From JBFMGD01 sp040751775 (GTDB lineage Bacteria; Bacillota; Dethiobacteria; DTU022): a DNA stretch of 8,193 bases. Of the stretch, positions 1 through 6,226 are shown in pieces. A program made the translations under genes and the position numbers. Each line of letters begins with the position of its first letter. Position 1 is the first letter of the stretch. The notes below the pieces were generated by a model, which did no database searches, was not told where the DNA came from, and was given only the letters and a program-made list of their open reading frames with translations. The DNA lies in assembly GCA_040751775.1 (NCBI GenBank), contig JBFMGD010000072.1, forward strand, positions 1 to 8,193. Reading direction: 5' to 3'.

Positions 1-9
1 ATATACGGA

Positions 10-18
10 CACCTCTTT
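10..18 (-). promoter_or_regulatory. Shine-Dalgarno-like site for a gene just outside the window
   Basis: On the minus strand this reads AAAGAGGTG, close to the anti-16S consensus AAAGGAGGTG. Nine bases remain to the window edge and contain no ATG, GTG or TTG, so a start codon would fall at or just beyond position 1. The bases between it and the argC stop (19-81) show no coding frame and no convincing terminator. In arginine operons of related bacteria argC is usually followed by argJ, so the next gene may be argJ. That is inference only. Confidence 0.35.
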
Positions 19-81
19 CCCATACAGGTATTCTAAATCCGGAATCGTGCCGCAAAAGCTATCCGGCGCAGTCTTAATCCC

Positions 82-1125
82 TCATAGACCCGGCAAATAG
101 CGAAGCCCGGTATCTTCGGCAAAACCCAGCATCAAGTTCATGTTTTGCACCGCCTGTCCGGAGGCGCCCCTGGTCAGGTTATCGATCACGGAGATGATTA
201 TCAAGCGCCCGGTCCTCTCGTCATGCCGCAGGGCCACGTCGCAGTAGTTCGTGCCGCGCACCAGGCGCGTTTCCGGCAACAGGGGAGGCTCCAGGATCCG
301 GACAAAGCGGTGGGGACGATAAAAATCACGGTAGAGAGCCAAAAGTTCCGCCGCAGTCTGCTTACGCCGCGGGGTCAGGTAAATTGTGCTTAAGATCCCC
401 CGCACCATGGGCACCAGGTGCGGGGTAAAGGTGAGCGTCACTTTCTCCCCGGCCAGGCGCCCCAGTTCCTGCTCGATCTCCGGGGTATGCTGGTGGCAGG
501 CGACACGGTAAGCCTTAAAATTTTCCGTACACTCGGGAAAGTGAAAATCCTGCCTGGGGGCGCGCCCCGCCCCGGATACCCCTGACTTGGCGTCGACAAT
601 TACACTGCTCCATTCCACCAGCCCTTCCCGGGCCAGAGGAGCCAGGCCGAGGATAATACTGGTGGGGTAACAGCCGGGATTGGCCACCAAACGCGCCCCC
701 CTGACCGCGGCGCCATACAGCTCGGGCAGCCCGTAAACCGCCTCCGCCGCCGGCGGCTCCACCGGTTCGTTACGGCCGTACCACTGCCGGTAGAGGTCGG
801 GATCCAGCAGGCGGAAATCGGCGCTTAAGTCGATCACCTTTTTGCCGCGCTGCAGCAGGGCGGGCACCACTGCGGCGGAGCGGCCGTGCGGCAGCGCGCA
901 AAAAACCAGCTCAACCGCAGTGGGAACCTGGTCCACCCGCAGCGGCTGCAGCGGCTCTTCAAACATCCCGTAAAACTGGGGATGGACCGAACCCAGATTA
1001 AGCCCGGCACTGCTTTCCGAACTTAGAAATGAAAGCCGGACACCGGGATGAAAGTAGAGCAGCCGGACCAGCTCCATTCCGGTGTAGCCCGTCGCCCCCA
1101 AGACCGCGATTTCTTTCACGAGCAT
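82..1125 (-). CDS. argC: N-acetyl-gamma-glutamyl-phosphate reductase (ArgC)
   Basis: This cytosolic enzyme carries out the third step of arginine synthesis: NADPH-dependent reduction of N-acetylglutamyl-5-phosphate to N-acetylglutamate 5-semialdehyde. Counting from the ATG at 1125 (347 residues, usual family length), the N-terminal Rossmann motif GATGYTG is at 10-16. The active-site cysteine is C152 in ANPGCYPTS, SGVSGAGR is at 181-188, and the likely catalytic histidine region is HQHTPEIEQ at 211-219. The conserved C-terminal stretch DNLTRGASGQAVQNMN starts at 315. The frame stays open upstream to 1203, but that extension runs into the leader terminator and is not coding. The ribosome site GGGAGG (1129-1134) is only 3 bases from this ATG. 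An in-frame GTG at 1119 lies 9 bases away and would give MKEIAVLGATGYTG, so it is a real alternative start. The gene is controlled by the T-box leader upstream. Family assignment is very secure. Confidence 0.97.
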   Translation of the reverse strand: MLVKEIAVLGATGYTGMELVRLLYFHPGVRLSFLSSESSAGLNLGSVHPQFYGMFEEPLQPLRVDQVPTAVELVFCALPHGRSAAVVPALLQRGKKVIDLSADFRLLDPDLYRQWYGRNEPVEPPAAEAVYGLPELYGAAVRGARLVANPGCYPTSIILGLAPLAREGLVEWSSVIVDAKSGVSGAGRAPRQDFHFPECTENFKAYRVACHQHTPEIEQELGRLAGEKVTLTFTPHLVPMVRGILSTIYLTPRRKQTAAELLALYRDFYRPHRFVRILEPPLLPETRLVRGTNYCDVALRHDERTGRLIIISVIDNLTRGASGQAVQNMNLMLGFAEDTGLRYLPGL

Positions 1126-1128
1126 AAA

Positions 1129-1134
1129 CCTCCC
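1129..1134 (-). promoter_or_regulatory. argC ribosome binding site
   Basis: GGGAGG on the minus strand, downstream of the leader terminator. It shows that translation starts near 1119-1125 and not at the more distal in-frame ATG at 1203. Spacing is 3 bases to the ATG at 1125 and 9 bases to the GTG at 1119, so the spacing alone favours the GTG. Confidence 0.7.
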
Positions 1135-1176
1135 GCATTTACCAATTTCCGGTACTAGATTCCGACTTCCGATTAC

Positions 1177-1216
1177 AAAATAAAAAGACCGCTCGCCCTT
1201 CAAAGGACGAGAGGTC
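1177..1216 (-). terminator. Intrinsic terminator of the T-box leader (attenuator)
   Basis: On the minus strand, GACC-T-CTCGTCCTT (from 1216) pairs with AAGGGCGAG-C-GGTC (ending at 1187). This gives roughly 13 base pairs with one internal mismatch and a tiny loop, followed by TTTTTATTTT. Its 5' arm contains CCTTT (1202-1206), which the antiterminator uses, so the two folds are mutually exclusive. Confidence 0.9.
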
Positions 1217-1459
1217 TCGCGGTACCACCTTTATTGGTCAACTAATCAAATAGCCGACCCTCTCATGCCGTTTCGGTAAAACGGCCCTCTATAACGGTAG
1301 TTAACCGGGACGGCCTACCCACCGGCCCACCGGCCGGCTTCAACCGCCGCATTCGAGGTGCGCTTCACCGCCTGCTTTCGGTCCGGACTTCCACCAACTC
1401 CGGCTCGCTTGGCCTCCGCCCGGCGGCTACTCTCCCCTGCATCTGCTGTGCATAATTTA
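1177..1459 (-). promoter_or_regulatory. T-box riboswitch, probably tRNA-Arg responsive, in the argC leader
   Basis: The gene-free stretch of about 390 bases between 1126 and 1515 is mostly this leader. The T-box core AAGGTGGTACCGCG lies at 1218-1231, with the tRNA-acceptor-pairing UGGU at 1224-1227. Upstream, the base of Stem I can form from AGCCGCC pairing with GGCGGTT. Its apical part carries CCGGA..GGTGGAA..TCCGG, a typical distal loop. On its 3' side, GTGAAG-CGC-ACCTCGAA places the specifier codon CGC (Arg) at 1360-1362. A Stem III-like hairpin, GCCGTTT/AAACGGC, is at 1267-1285. The antiterminator pairs AAAGG (1228-1232) with CCTTT (1202-1206), with an inner CGAG/CTCG stem. It shares bases with the terminator hairpin. 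In this family, uncharged tRNA stabilises the antiterminator and allows transcription, so argC should be expressed when arginine is scarce. The 5' end is estimated from the promoter. The T-box call is secure; the exact specifier is less so. Confidence 0.93.
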
Positions 1460-1465
1460 AAATTG

Positions 1466-1493
1466 ATTTTACCACACCCGGAGGTAATGTCAA
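1466..1493 (-). promoter_or_regulatory. Sigma-A-type promoter for the argC T-box leader
   Basis: A consensus -35 TTGACA at 1488-1493 is separated by 16 bases from a -10 TAAAAT at 1466-1471, with an AT-rich stretch downstream. Transcription would start near 1459, just before Stem I of the T-box. The -35 box sits only 22 bases after the stop codon of the upstream gene. Confidence 0.8.
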
Positions 1494-1515
1494 GCCCCCA
1501 CCCAAAAAAAAGGTG

Positions 1516-1935
1516 TCAGGGGCGAAAGCGGTTTGCGGCCAGCCGGCCCACCACGGGGAGCGTATACCATTCCCCGGCCAGGGCTTTTAAAAAAAGGTTT
1601 ACGATTAAGACCAGGTTCAGCAGCCATAAAACGATGGCCAGGAAGATGCCGTAACCGGGAATAAACGCCAGGGCGATATTTATGACAAAGATCAAGAATA
1701 AGGCGACGGCTCCCTGCAGGGCGTGGAAACGCACGAACGCGCTTTTCCGTTCGATTAACAGGAAGAATATACCGCTGAAGAAAAGAAAGGAGTACGCAGA
1801 CGCGGCGGCGATATTCTCATCCATGCCGATCGAGCTCTTCCCCACCGTGGTCAGCAGCCGGCGCGCCTGCCGCCCGCACTGCGGGCAGCGCAACTCCCCC
1901 TGCTTCAGTTTTGCCTTGCATTTTGCACAATCCAT
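1516..1935 (-). CDS. Zinc-ribbon membrane protein, DUF4870-like
   Basis: This is a 139-residue protein of unknown function. Residues 3-20 form a short zinc ribbon, with C3-x2-C6 and C17-x2-C20 as the presumed metal ligands. After a basic linker come about three hydrophobic, probably membrane-spanning segments, near 43-61, 74-92 and 94-117. The loop ERKSAFVRFHALQ (62-74) and the C-terminal GEWYTLPVVGRLA are the features I associate with DUF4870/COG4818-type small membrane proteins. The ATG at 1935 has a modest site (GGGGTGG) close by. The gene begins 28 bases after the mmdA stop with no terminator between, so it is probably co-transcribed with the methylmalonyl-CoA genes. Neither sequence nor context gives a role. 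Family assignment is from memory of the motif pattern. Confidence 0.85.
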   Translation of the reverse strand: MDCAKCKAKLKQGELRCPQCGRQARRLLTTVGKSSIGMDENIAAASAYSFLFFSGIFFLLIERKSAFVRFHALQGAVALFLIFVINIALAFIPGYGIFLAIVLWLLNLVLIVNLFLKALAGEWYTLPVVGRLAANRFRP

Positions 1936-1963
1936 AATCCACCCCGTTCCAATAACTAATTGT

Positions 1964-3505
1964 CTACAAGGGAATATTGCCGTGCTTGCGCAGCGGGCGC
2001 TGTTCCCGTTTTGATTCCAGCGCCGCCAGGCCGGCCAGCAGGTGGCCCCGGGTTTGCCGCGGGTCGATCACCTCGTCGATCCAGCCCTGGGCGGCGGCGA
2101 TATACGGGTTGGCGTAGCGGTCCCGGTACTGCCGGACCAACTCTTCGCGCATTTTCTGCTTGTCTTCGGCTGCATCCAGCTCCCGGCGGTTGACAATATT
2201 CACAGCCCCCTCGGGCCCCATGACGGCAATCTCCGCCGTGGGCCAGGCCAGGCAGAGATCCGCCCCCAGCGAGCGGGAGTTCATGGCGATATAGGCGCCG
2301 CCGTACGCCTTGCGCAGGATGATCGAGATTTGCGGCACCGTGGCTTCAGAATAGGCATAGAGTATTTTCGCGCCGTGGCGGATCACGCCGCCCCATTCCT
2401 GTTCTACCCCCGGCAGGTAACCGGGCACATCCACGAAGGTAACCAGGGGCAGGTTAAAAGCGTCACAAAAGCGTACGAAACGGGCGATTTTGTCTGAAGA
2501 GTTGATATCGAGGCAGCCGGCCTTGACCTGGGGCTGGTTGGCGATTACGCCTATGGCGCGGCCGCCCAACCGGGCAAAGCCGACCACCGCGTTTTGGGCG
2601 TAACCCTGGTGTACTTCGAACAGTGCGCTGCTGTCGGTGACCCGCCGGATTACGTCCCGCACATCATATGACTTATTGGGGTTATCGGGAATAATACTCA
2701 ACAGCTCCGCGGGGTCGAGCGCCGGCTCACGAGACTCGACATACGGCGGATCGTCCACGTTATTTGCAGGCAGGAAGCTCAGCAGCGTGCGTATCTGTTG
2801 AAAACAGTCTTCCTCCCCCTCGCTATAAAAATGAGCCACCCCGCTGGTCTGGTTATGGGTTGCGGCGCCGCCCAGCTCCTCCGCCGAAACGCTTTCACCG
2901 GTGACCGCCTTGATCACCTGCGGACCGGTTATAAACATATTCCCCGTCTGGTTGACCATAAAAATAAAATCGGTCAGGGCGGGAGAATATACCGCTCCGC
3001 CGGCACACGGGCCCATGATTACGGATATCTGCGGCACAACACCCGAGTAGACGGTGTTGCGGTAGAAAATTGAACCGTAACCGTTAAGGGCGTAAACTCC
3101 CTCCTGGATCCGCGCCCCCCCGGAATCGTTCAAACCGATCACCGGCGCCCCGTTTTGTCCCGCCAAATCGAGCACGCGGCAGATTTTGGCGGCATGCATC
3201 TCTCCCAGCGATCCGCCGGCCACCGTAAAATCCTGGGCAAAAATGTAAACCCGGCGCCCGTCAACGGTGCCGTAACCGGTCACCACGCCTTCGCCGGGGT
3301 TCTTTAACTCCAGGTCGCTGGCGTCTCCAAAGTCTGTTTGCACCAAAGCGCCCAGCTCCATGAAACTGCCTTCATCGAGCAGCAGCGCGATGCGCTCACG
3401 GGCGGTCAGCTTGCCCTTGGCGTGCTGGTCCGCAACCCGCCGGTCGCCACCGCCGGCCAGGGTGCGGCGGCGCCTCTCCTCGAGGTGTTTCAGTTTGTCT
3501 TCCAT
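1964..3505 (-). CDS. mmdA: Methylmalonyl-CoA decarboxylase/transcarboxylase alpha subunit (carboxyltransferase)
   Basis: This protein moves the carboxyl group between methylmalonyl-CoA (or propionyl-CoA) and a biotin carrier. The 513 residues match the usual size of this family and show two crotonase-type halves. The first half has SGGARIQEGV (128-137) and GPCAGGAVYSPALTDF (165-180). The second has FVDVPGYLPG (357-366) and KAYGGAYIAM (399-408). The glycine-rich stretches form the oxyanion holes that hold the CoA thioester and the biotin. The C-terminal KHGNIPL is a hallmark of MmdA and of the 12S transcarboxylase or propionyl-CoA carboxylase beta subunits. The ATG at 3505 follows GGTGAGGG, 30 bases after mce. 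No biotin carrier, membrane beta subunit or 5S subunit gene adjoins it. Whether it works in a sodium-pumping decarboxylase, a transcarboxylase or an ATP-dependent carboxylase therefore cannot be decided here. Confidence 0.93.
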   Translation of the reverse strand: MEDKLKHLEERRRRTLAGGGDRRVADQHAKGKLTARERIALLLDEGSFMELGALVQTDFGDASDLELKNPGEGVVTGYGTVDGRRVYIFAQDFTVAGGSLGEMHAAKICRVLDLAGQNGAPVIGLNDSGGARIQEGVYALNGYGSIFYRNTVYSGVVPQISVIMGPCAGGAVYSPALTDFIFMVNQTGNMFITGPQVIKAVTGESVSAEELGGAATHNQTSGVAHFYSEGEEDCFQQIRTLLSFLPANNVDDPPYVESREPALDPAELLSIIPDNPNKSYDVRDVIRRVTDSSALFEVHQGYAQNAVVGFARLGGRAIGVIANQPQVKAGCLDINSSDKIARFVRFCDAFNLPLVTFVDVPGYLPGVEQEWGGVIRHGAKILYAYSEATVPQISIILRKAYGGAYIAMNSRSLGADLCLAWPTAEIAVMGPEGAVNIVNRRELDAAEDKQKMREELVRQYRDRYANPYIAAAQGWIDEVIDPRQTRGHLLAGLAALESKREQRPLRKHGNIPL

Positions 3506-3535
3506 CTGCCCTCACCGCTTTCTAATAAGTGATCA

Positions 3536-3934
3536 TTAGTGTTCACAAAGCTCCAGCAAAACGCCGCCGGTAGACTTGGGGTGTAAAAACGCAACCACGC
3601 CGCCCCCGGCCCCGCGACGCGGTTTTTCATCGATTAACCTGACTCCCTGCTCTTTCAGGCGCGCCAACTTTTCTTCGAGGTTGCTGACGCGGAAAGCAAG
3701 GTGATGGATCCCTTCTCCCTTGCTTTCGATAAACTTGGCCACGTTGCTCCCGGGGTCGGTCGACTCCAACAGCTCGACTTTGCTTTCGCCAACCGGCAGA
3801 AAGGCCACCCGCACCTTTTGCTCGGGCACCTCTTCAGTCCCTTTACATTCCAGGCCAAGGATATCGCGGTAAAATTGGAGAGACTGCTCCAGATCGCGCA
3901 CGGCAATGCCGATATGTTCTATTTTCTCCAACAT
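3536..3934 (-). CDS. mce: Methylmalonyl-CoA epimerase
   Basis: This enzyme interconverts (R)- and (S)-methylmalonyl-CoA, linking the mutase to the carboxyltransferase encoded next to it. The 132-residue protein is a two-module VOC (glyoxalase) fold. Numbering from the GTG-encoded residue one codon upstream, the probable metal ligands are H8 (EHIGIAV), E55 (KVELLE), one of H78/H79 (GIHHLAF) and E129 (LLELCEH). FLHPKSTGGVLLEL (117-130) is typical of the family. Two adjacent starts exist, GTG at 3937 and ATG at 3934. The site AAAGGAGG (3943-3950) is 8 bases from the ATG and 5 from the GTG, so ATG is preferred. It lies between mcmA2 (40 bases) and mmdA (29 bases) in one operon. Confidence 0.94.
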   Translation of the reverse strand: MLEKIEHIGIAVRDLEQSLQFYRDILGLECKGTEEVPEQKVRVAFLPVGESKVELLESTDPGSNVAKFIESKGEGIHHLAFRVSNLEEKLARLKEQGVRLIDEKPRRGAGGGVVAFLHPKSTGGVLLELCEH

Positions 3935-3942
3935 CACACTTT

Positions 3943-3950
3943 CCTCCTTT
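3943..3950 (-). promoter_or_regulatory. mce ribosome binding site
   Basis: AAAGGAGG, near consensus and the strongest site in this part of the operon. Its 8-base spacing selects the ATG at 3934 over the GTG immediately before it. Confidence 0.75.
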
Positions 3951-3954
3951 ATTA

Positions 3955-3969
3955 ACGGTATTATACCGT
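3955..3969. repeat. Short palindrome in the mcmA2-mce gap
   Basis: ACGGTAT and ATACCGT are perfect 7-base arms around one central base. In RNA this could fold as a 6-base-pair hairpin with a 3-base loop, only 4 bases upstream of the mce ribosome site. On the minus strand the centre also reads TATAAT (3960-3965), a perfect -10 hexamer, but there is no good -35 at 16 to 18 bases. It could be an operator, an mRNA hairpin affecting mce translation or stability, or chance. Confidence 0.5.
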
Positions 3970-3974
3970 ACTGA

Positions 3975-4379
3975 TTACCGGTTTTGGGCTAGCTGTTCGC
4001 GAATGAAGCTGATAATCTCCCCGGTCGACGCGCCGGGGGTAAACACCTCGGCGATACCCGCCTCTTTCAGGTAGGCGATATCTTCCCGGGGGATCACCCC
4101 GCCGGCCACCACGAGGATATCACCGGCATCCTGCCGGCGCAGCAGCTCCACCACCGGCGGCAGCAGCTGCATGTGCGCCCCGGAAAGAATGCTTAAACCG
4201 ACGACCTGCACATCCTCCTGCAGGGCTGTTTCCACAATTTGCTCCGGGGTTTGCCGCAAACCCGTATAGATCACTTCCATCCCGGCATCTCTTAACGCTT
4301 GAGCGATTACTTTCGCGCCGCGGTCATGACCATCCAACCCAACCTTGCCGACCAAAACCCGTACCGGCCTTTCTTCCAC
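3975..4379 (-). CDS. mcmA2: Methylmalonyl-CoA mutase, small subunit (cobalamin-binding domain)
   Basis: This stand-alone B12-binding subunit of the mutase carries adenosylcobalamin for the radical rearrangement of succinyl-CoA and (R)-methylmalonyl-CoA. It is 134 residues long, matching separately encoded domains of this kind. The signature DxHxxG is D16-G-H18-D-R-G21, with H18 expected to be the lower axial cobalt ligand. SxL is S63-I-L65, and the GG motif is G93-G94 in VAGGVIP. The gene starts with GTG at 4379, with a purine-rich site (AGAAGGGGG) about 10 bases upstream. It follows mcmA1 after a 130-base gap (4380-4509) in which I see no gene and only a weak CAAC/GTTG hairpin. In single-chain mutases this domain is fused to the C-terminus of the catalytic chain. 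Confidence 0.95.
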   Translation of the reverse strand: MEERPVRVLVGKVGLDGHDRGAKVIAQALRDAGMEVIYTGLRQTPEQIVETALQEDVQVVGLSILSGAHMQLLPPVVELLRRQDAGDILVVAGGVIPREDIAYLKEAGIAEVFTPGASTGEIISFIREQLAQNR

Positions 4380-4509
4380 TATTTTCTAGCCCCCTTCTCG
4401 TTACAGCTCCGGGCAGCCTTGTCTCCCGCCTTGATTAATGGCTGTCAGTTTATCGCCGTGGTTTTTTGTTACCAACTCTATAACTCAACCAAAGTTGTTT
4501 GATCAGGAA

Positions 4510-6183
4510 CTACAGCGTGATCTGCTGCTGATATTCGCCGAAGATCTCGCGCAACACGCCGCAGATCTCGCCCAAAGTGGCGTAACCCTTCACCGCTTCC
4601 AATATATAAGGCATTAGGTTATCACGGGACTGGGCCGCCTTGCGCAGCTGCTGGAGCGCTTCCGACACGGCACGCTGGTCGCGCGCGGCGCGCACCTCCC
4701 GCAGCCGCTCCACCTGGCGCTCTCCCACCGCCGGATCCACTTTTAACAGATCCATCTGCTGATCGCCGCCGCCGGTAAAACGGTTCACCCCGATCACCAC
4801 CCGCTCGCCCGACTCGACCTCTTTCTGGTAGCGATAGGCGCTCTCCTGGATCTCACGCTGCATAAACCCTTTTTCAATGGAGGCAACCGCGCCGCCCTGG
4901 TCGTCAATCCGCTTGATATAGGCCAGCACCTCTTTTTCGATCTGATCCGTGAGCGCCTCAATATAATAGGAACCGCCCAGGGGGTCCACCGTGTCGGTCA
5001 CGCCGATCTCGTAGCCGATCACCTGCTGCGTGCGCAGCGCCAACAGCACCGCATGTTCACTAGGCAGGGCCAGCGCCTCGTCGCGCGAGTTCGTGTGCAG
5101 CGACTGCGTGCCGCCCAGTACCGCGCTTAAGGCCTGGTAGGCCACCCGCATGATGTTCACATCCGGCTGCTGTGCCGTCAGGCTGCTGCCGGCGGTCTGG
5201 GTATGAAAGCGCAGCATCATCGAGCGGGGATTTTGTGCGCCGAAACGCTCTTTCATCAGGCGGGCCCAGATGCGGCGCGCCGCCCGGAACTTGGCGATCT
5301 CTTCAAAAAAATTAACATGCGCGTTAAAGAAAAAGGAGAGCCGCGGCCCAAACTGATCCACTGCCAGCCCCGCCTGCAGCGCCGCCTCCACGTAGGCGAC
5401 GGCGTTGCTCAAGGTGAAGGCGACCTCCTGCGCCGCCGTCGACCCGGCTTCCCGGATATGATAACCGCTGATGCTGATCGTATTCCAGTTGGGCAGCTGC
5501 TCGCCGGCGAAAGCAAAGATATCCACCACCAGGCGCATCGACTCACGGGGCGGGAAAATGTATGTGCCCCGGGCCACATATTCCTTTAAAATATCGTTTT
5601 GAATGGTGCCGTTGATCTTCTCCAGGGCGACACCCTGCTTCTCGGCCACGGCCATATACATGGCCAGGAGCACCGCCGCCGGGGCGTTAATCGTCATGGA
5701 GGTGCTCACCTTCTCCAGGGGAATCCGGTCCATCAACAACTCCATATCTCTCAGTGAATCGATAGCCACGCCCACTTTGCCGACCTCGCCCCGGGCCAGG
5801 GGGTGATCGGAATCGTAGCCGATCTGGGTGGGCAGGTCAAAAGCGACGCTCAAACCGGTCTGTCCCTGCTCCAAGAGGTAGCGGAACCGCTTGTTCGTCT
5901 CCTCGGCGGCCCCGAAACCGGCATACTGGCGCATGGTCCAGAGGCGCCCGCGGTACATCGTCGGTTGAATCGCGCGGGTATAGGGGTATTCGCCCGGCAT
6001 GCCCAGCTGCTCCAGGTAATCAAAACCGGCCAGGTTAAGGGGATCGTAGACCCTTTCCACCGGTGTCCCCGTGTCCAGCTTAAACTCTTTACGCTCGGGG
6101 TTCTTTTCGAGGGTTTGCCGCAGTTTCTGATCCCAAGCCCGCCTCGCGTCGGCCAGCCGCTCCTGTTTCTCTTGCTCTTTCAT
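4510..6183 (-). CDS. mcmA1: Methylmalonyl-CoA mutase, large (catalytic) subunit
   Basis: This is the substrate-binding TIM-barrel subunit that works with the B12 subunit encoded next. It has 557 residues from the ATG at 6183 and lacks the C-terminal cobalamin domain. The N-terminal segment YPYTRAIQPTMYRGRLWTMR starts at 66. The active-site tyrosine is Y87 in RQYAGFG, the CoA-carboxylate-binding arginine is R205 in ARGTY, and the catalytic histidine is H242 in SGYHIREAG. Tyr plus Arg at the first two positions is the methylmalonyl-CoA mutase pattern; isobutyryl-CoA and 2-hydroxyisobutyryl-CoA mutases differ there. A TTG at 6189 is in frame, but the site AAGGAGG (6193-6199) is 9 bases from the ATG and only 3 from the TTG, so ATG is chosen. 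It lies 43 bases after sucD. The family's usual GTPase chaperone gene (meaB) is not adjacent. Confidence 0.96.
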   Translation of the reverse strand: MKEQEKQERLADARRAWDQKLRQTLEKNPERKEFKLDTGTPVERVYDPLNLAGFDYLEQLGMPGEYPYTRAIQPTMYRGRLWTMRQYAGFGAAEETNKRFRYLLEQGQTGLSVAFDLPTQIGYDSDHPLARGEVGKVGVAIDSLRDMELLMDRIPLEKVSTSMTINAPAAVLLAMYMAVAEKQGVALEKINGTIQNDILKEYVARGTYIFPPRESMRLVVDIFAFAGEQLPNWNTISISGYHIREAGSTAAQEVAFTLSNAVAYVEAALQAGLAVDQFGPRLSFFFNAHVNFFEEIAKFRAARRIWARLMKERFGAQNPRSMMLRFHTQTAGSSLTAQQPDVNIMRVAYQALSAVLGGTQSLHTNSRDEALALPSEHAVLLALRTQQVIGYEIGVTDTVDPLGGSYYIEALTDQIEKEVLAYIKRIDDQGGAVASIEKGFMQREIQESAYRYQKEVESGERVVIGVNRFTGGGDQQMDLLKVDPAVGERQVERLREVRAARDQRAVSEALQQLRKAAQSRDNLMPYILEAVKGYATLGEICGVLREIFGEYQQQITL

Positions 6184-6192
6184 TGCCAAGCG

Positions 6193-6199
6193 CCTCCTT
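6193..6199 (-). promoter_or_regulatory. mcmA1 ribosome binding site
   Basis: AAGGAGG, a consensus site. It lies 9 bases from the ATG at 6183, which makes that the likely start over the in-frame TTG at 6189. Confidence 0.75.
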
Positions 6200-6226
6200 C
6201 ATTCATGACACTGCAGACCCATATCT

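Noticed and set aside
1126..1203. N-terminal extension of argC from an ATG at 1203
   Set aside because: It would begin inside the leader terminator and its U-tract, and the added residues match nothing in ArgC. A ribosome site near 1129-1134 supports a start at 1119-1125.
1503..1560. Rho-independent terminator after the DUF4870-like gene
   Set aside because: Eight T residues follow the stop, but the only pairing available (GGTG/CACC and GGGC/GCCC with bulges) is long-range and imperfect, so I do not call a terminator.
1358..1654. Open frame on the plus strand
   Set aside because: It overlaps the T-box Stem I, the promoter and the 3' part of the DUF4870-like gene, and its composition is not protein-like.
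2042..2497. Long plus-strand open frame antisense to mmdA
   Set aside because: It is a shadow of the GC-rich mmdA coding strand, with no ribosome site or recognisable domain.
3960..3965. TATAAT as an internal promoter for mce
   Set aside because: There is a perfect -10 hexamer but no acceptable -35 at 16 to 18 bases and no extended -10 TG. It is kept only as part of the palindrome.
4380..4509. Possible small gene, riboswitch or terminator between mcmA1 and mcmA2
   Set aside because: Only a weak 4-base-pair hairpin is present. I see no B12-box-like sequence and no frame with a ribosome site.
5203..5589. Plus-strand open frame antisense to mcmA1
   Set aside because: mcmA1 is intact and conserved across this stretch, and the antisense frame has no domain features.
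6187..6189. TTG start for mcmA1
   Set aside because: It is only 3 bases from the Shine-Dalgarno core, whereas the ATG at 6183 has a normal 9-base spacing.
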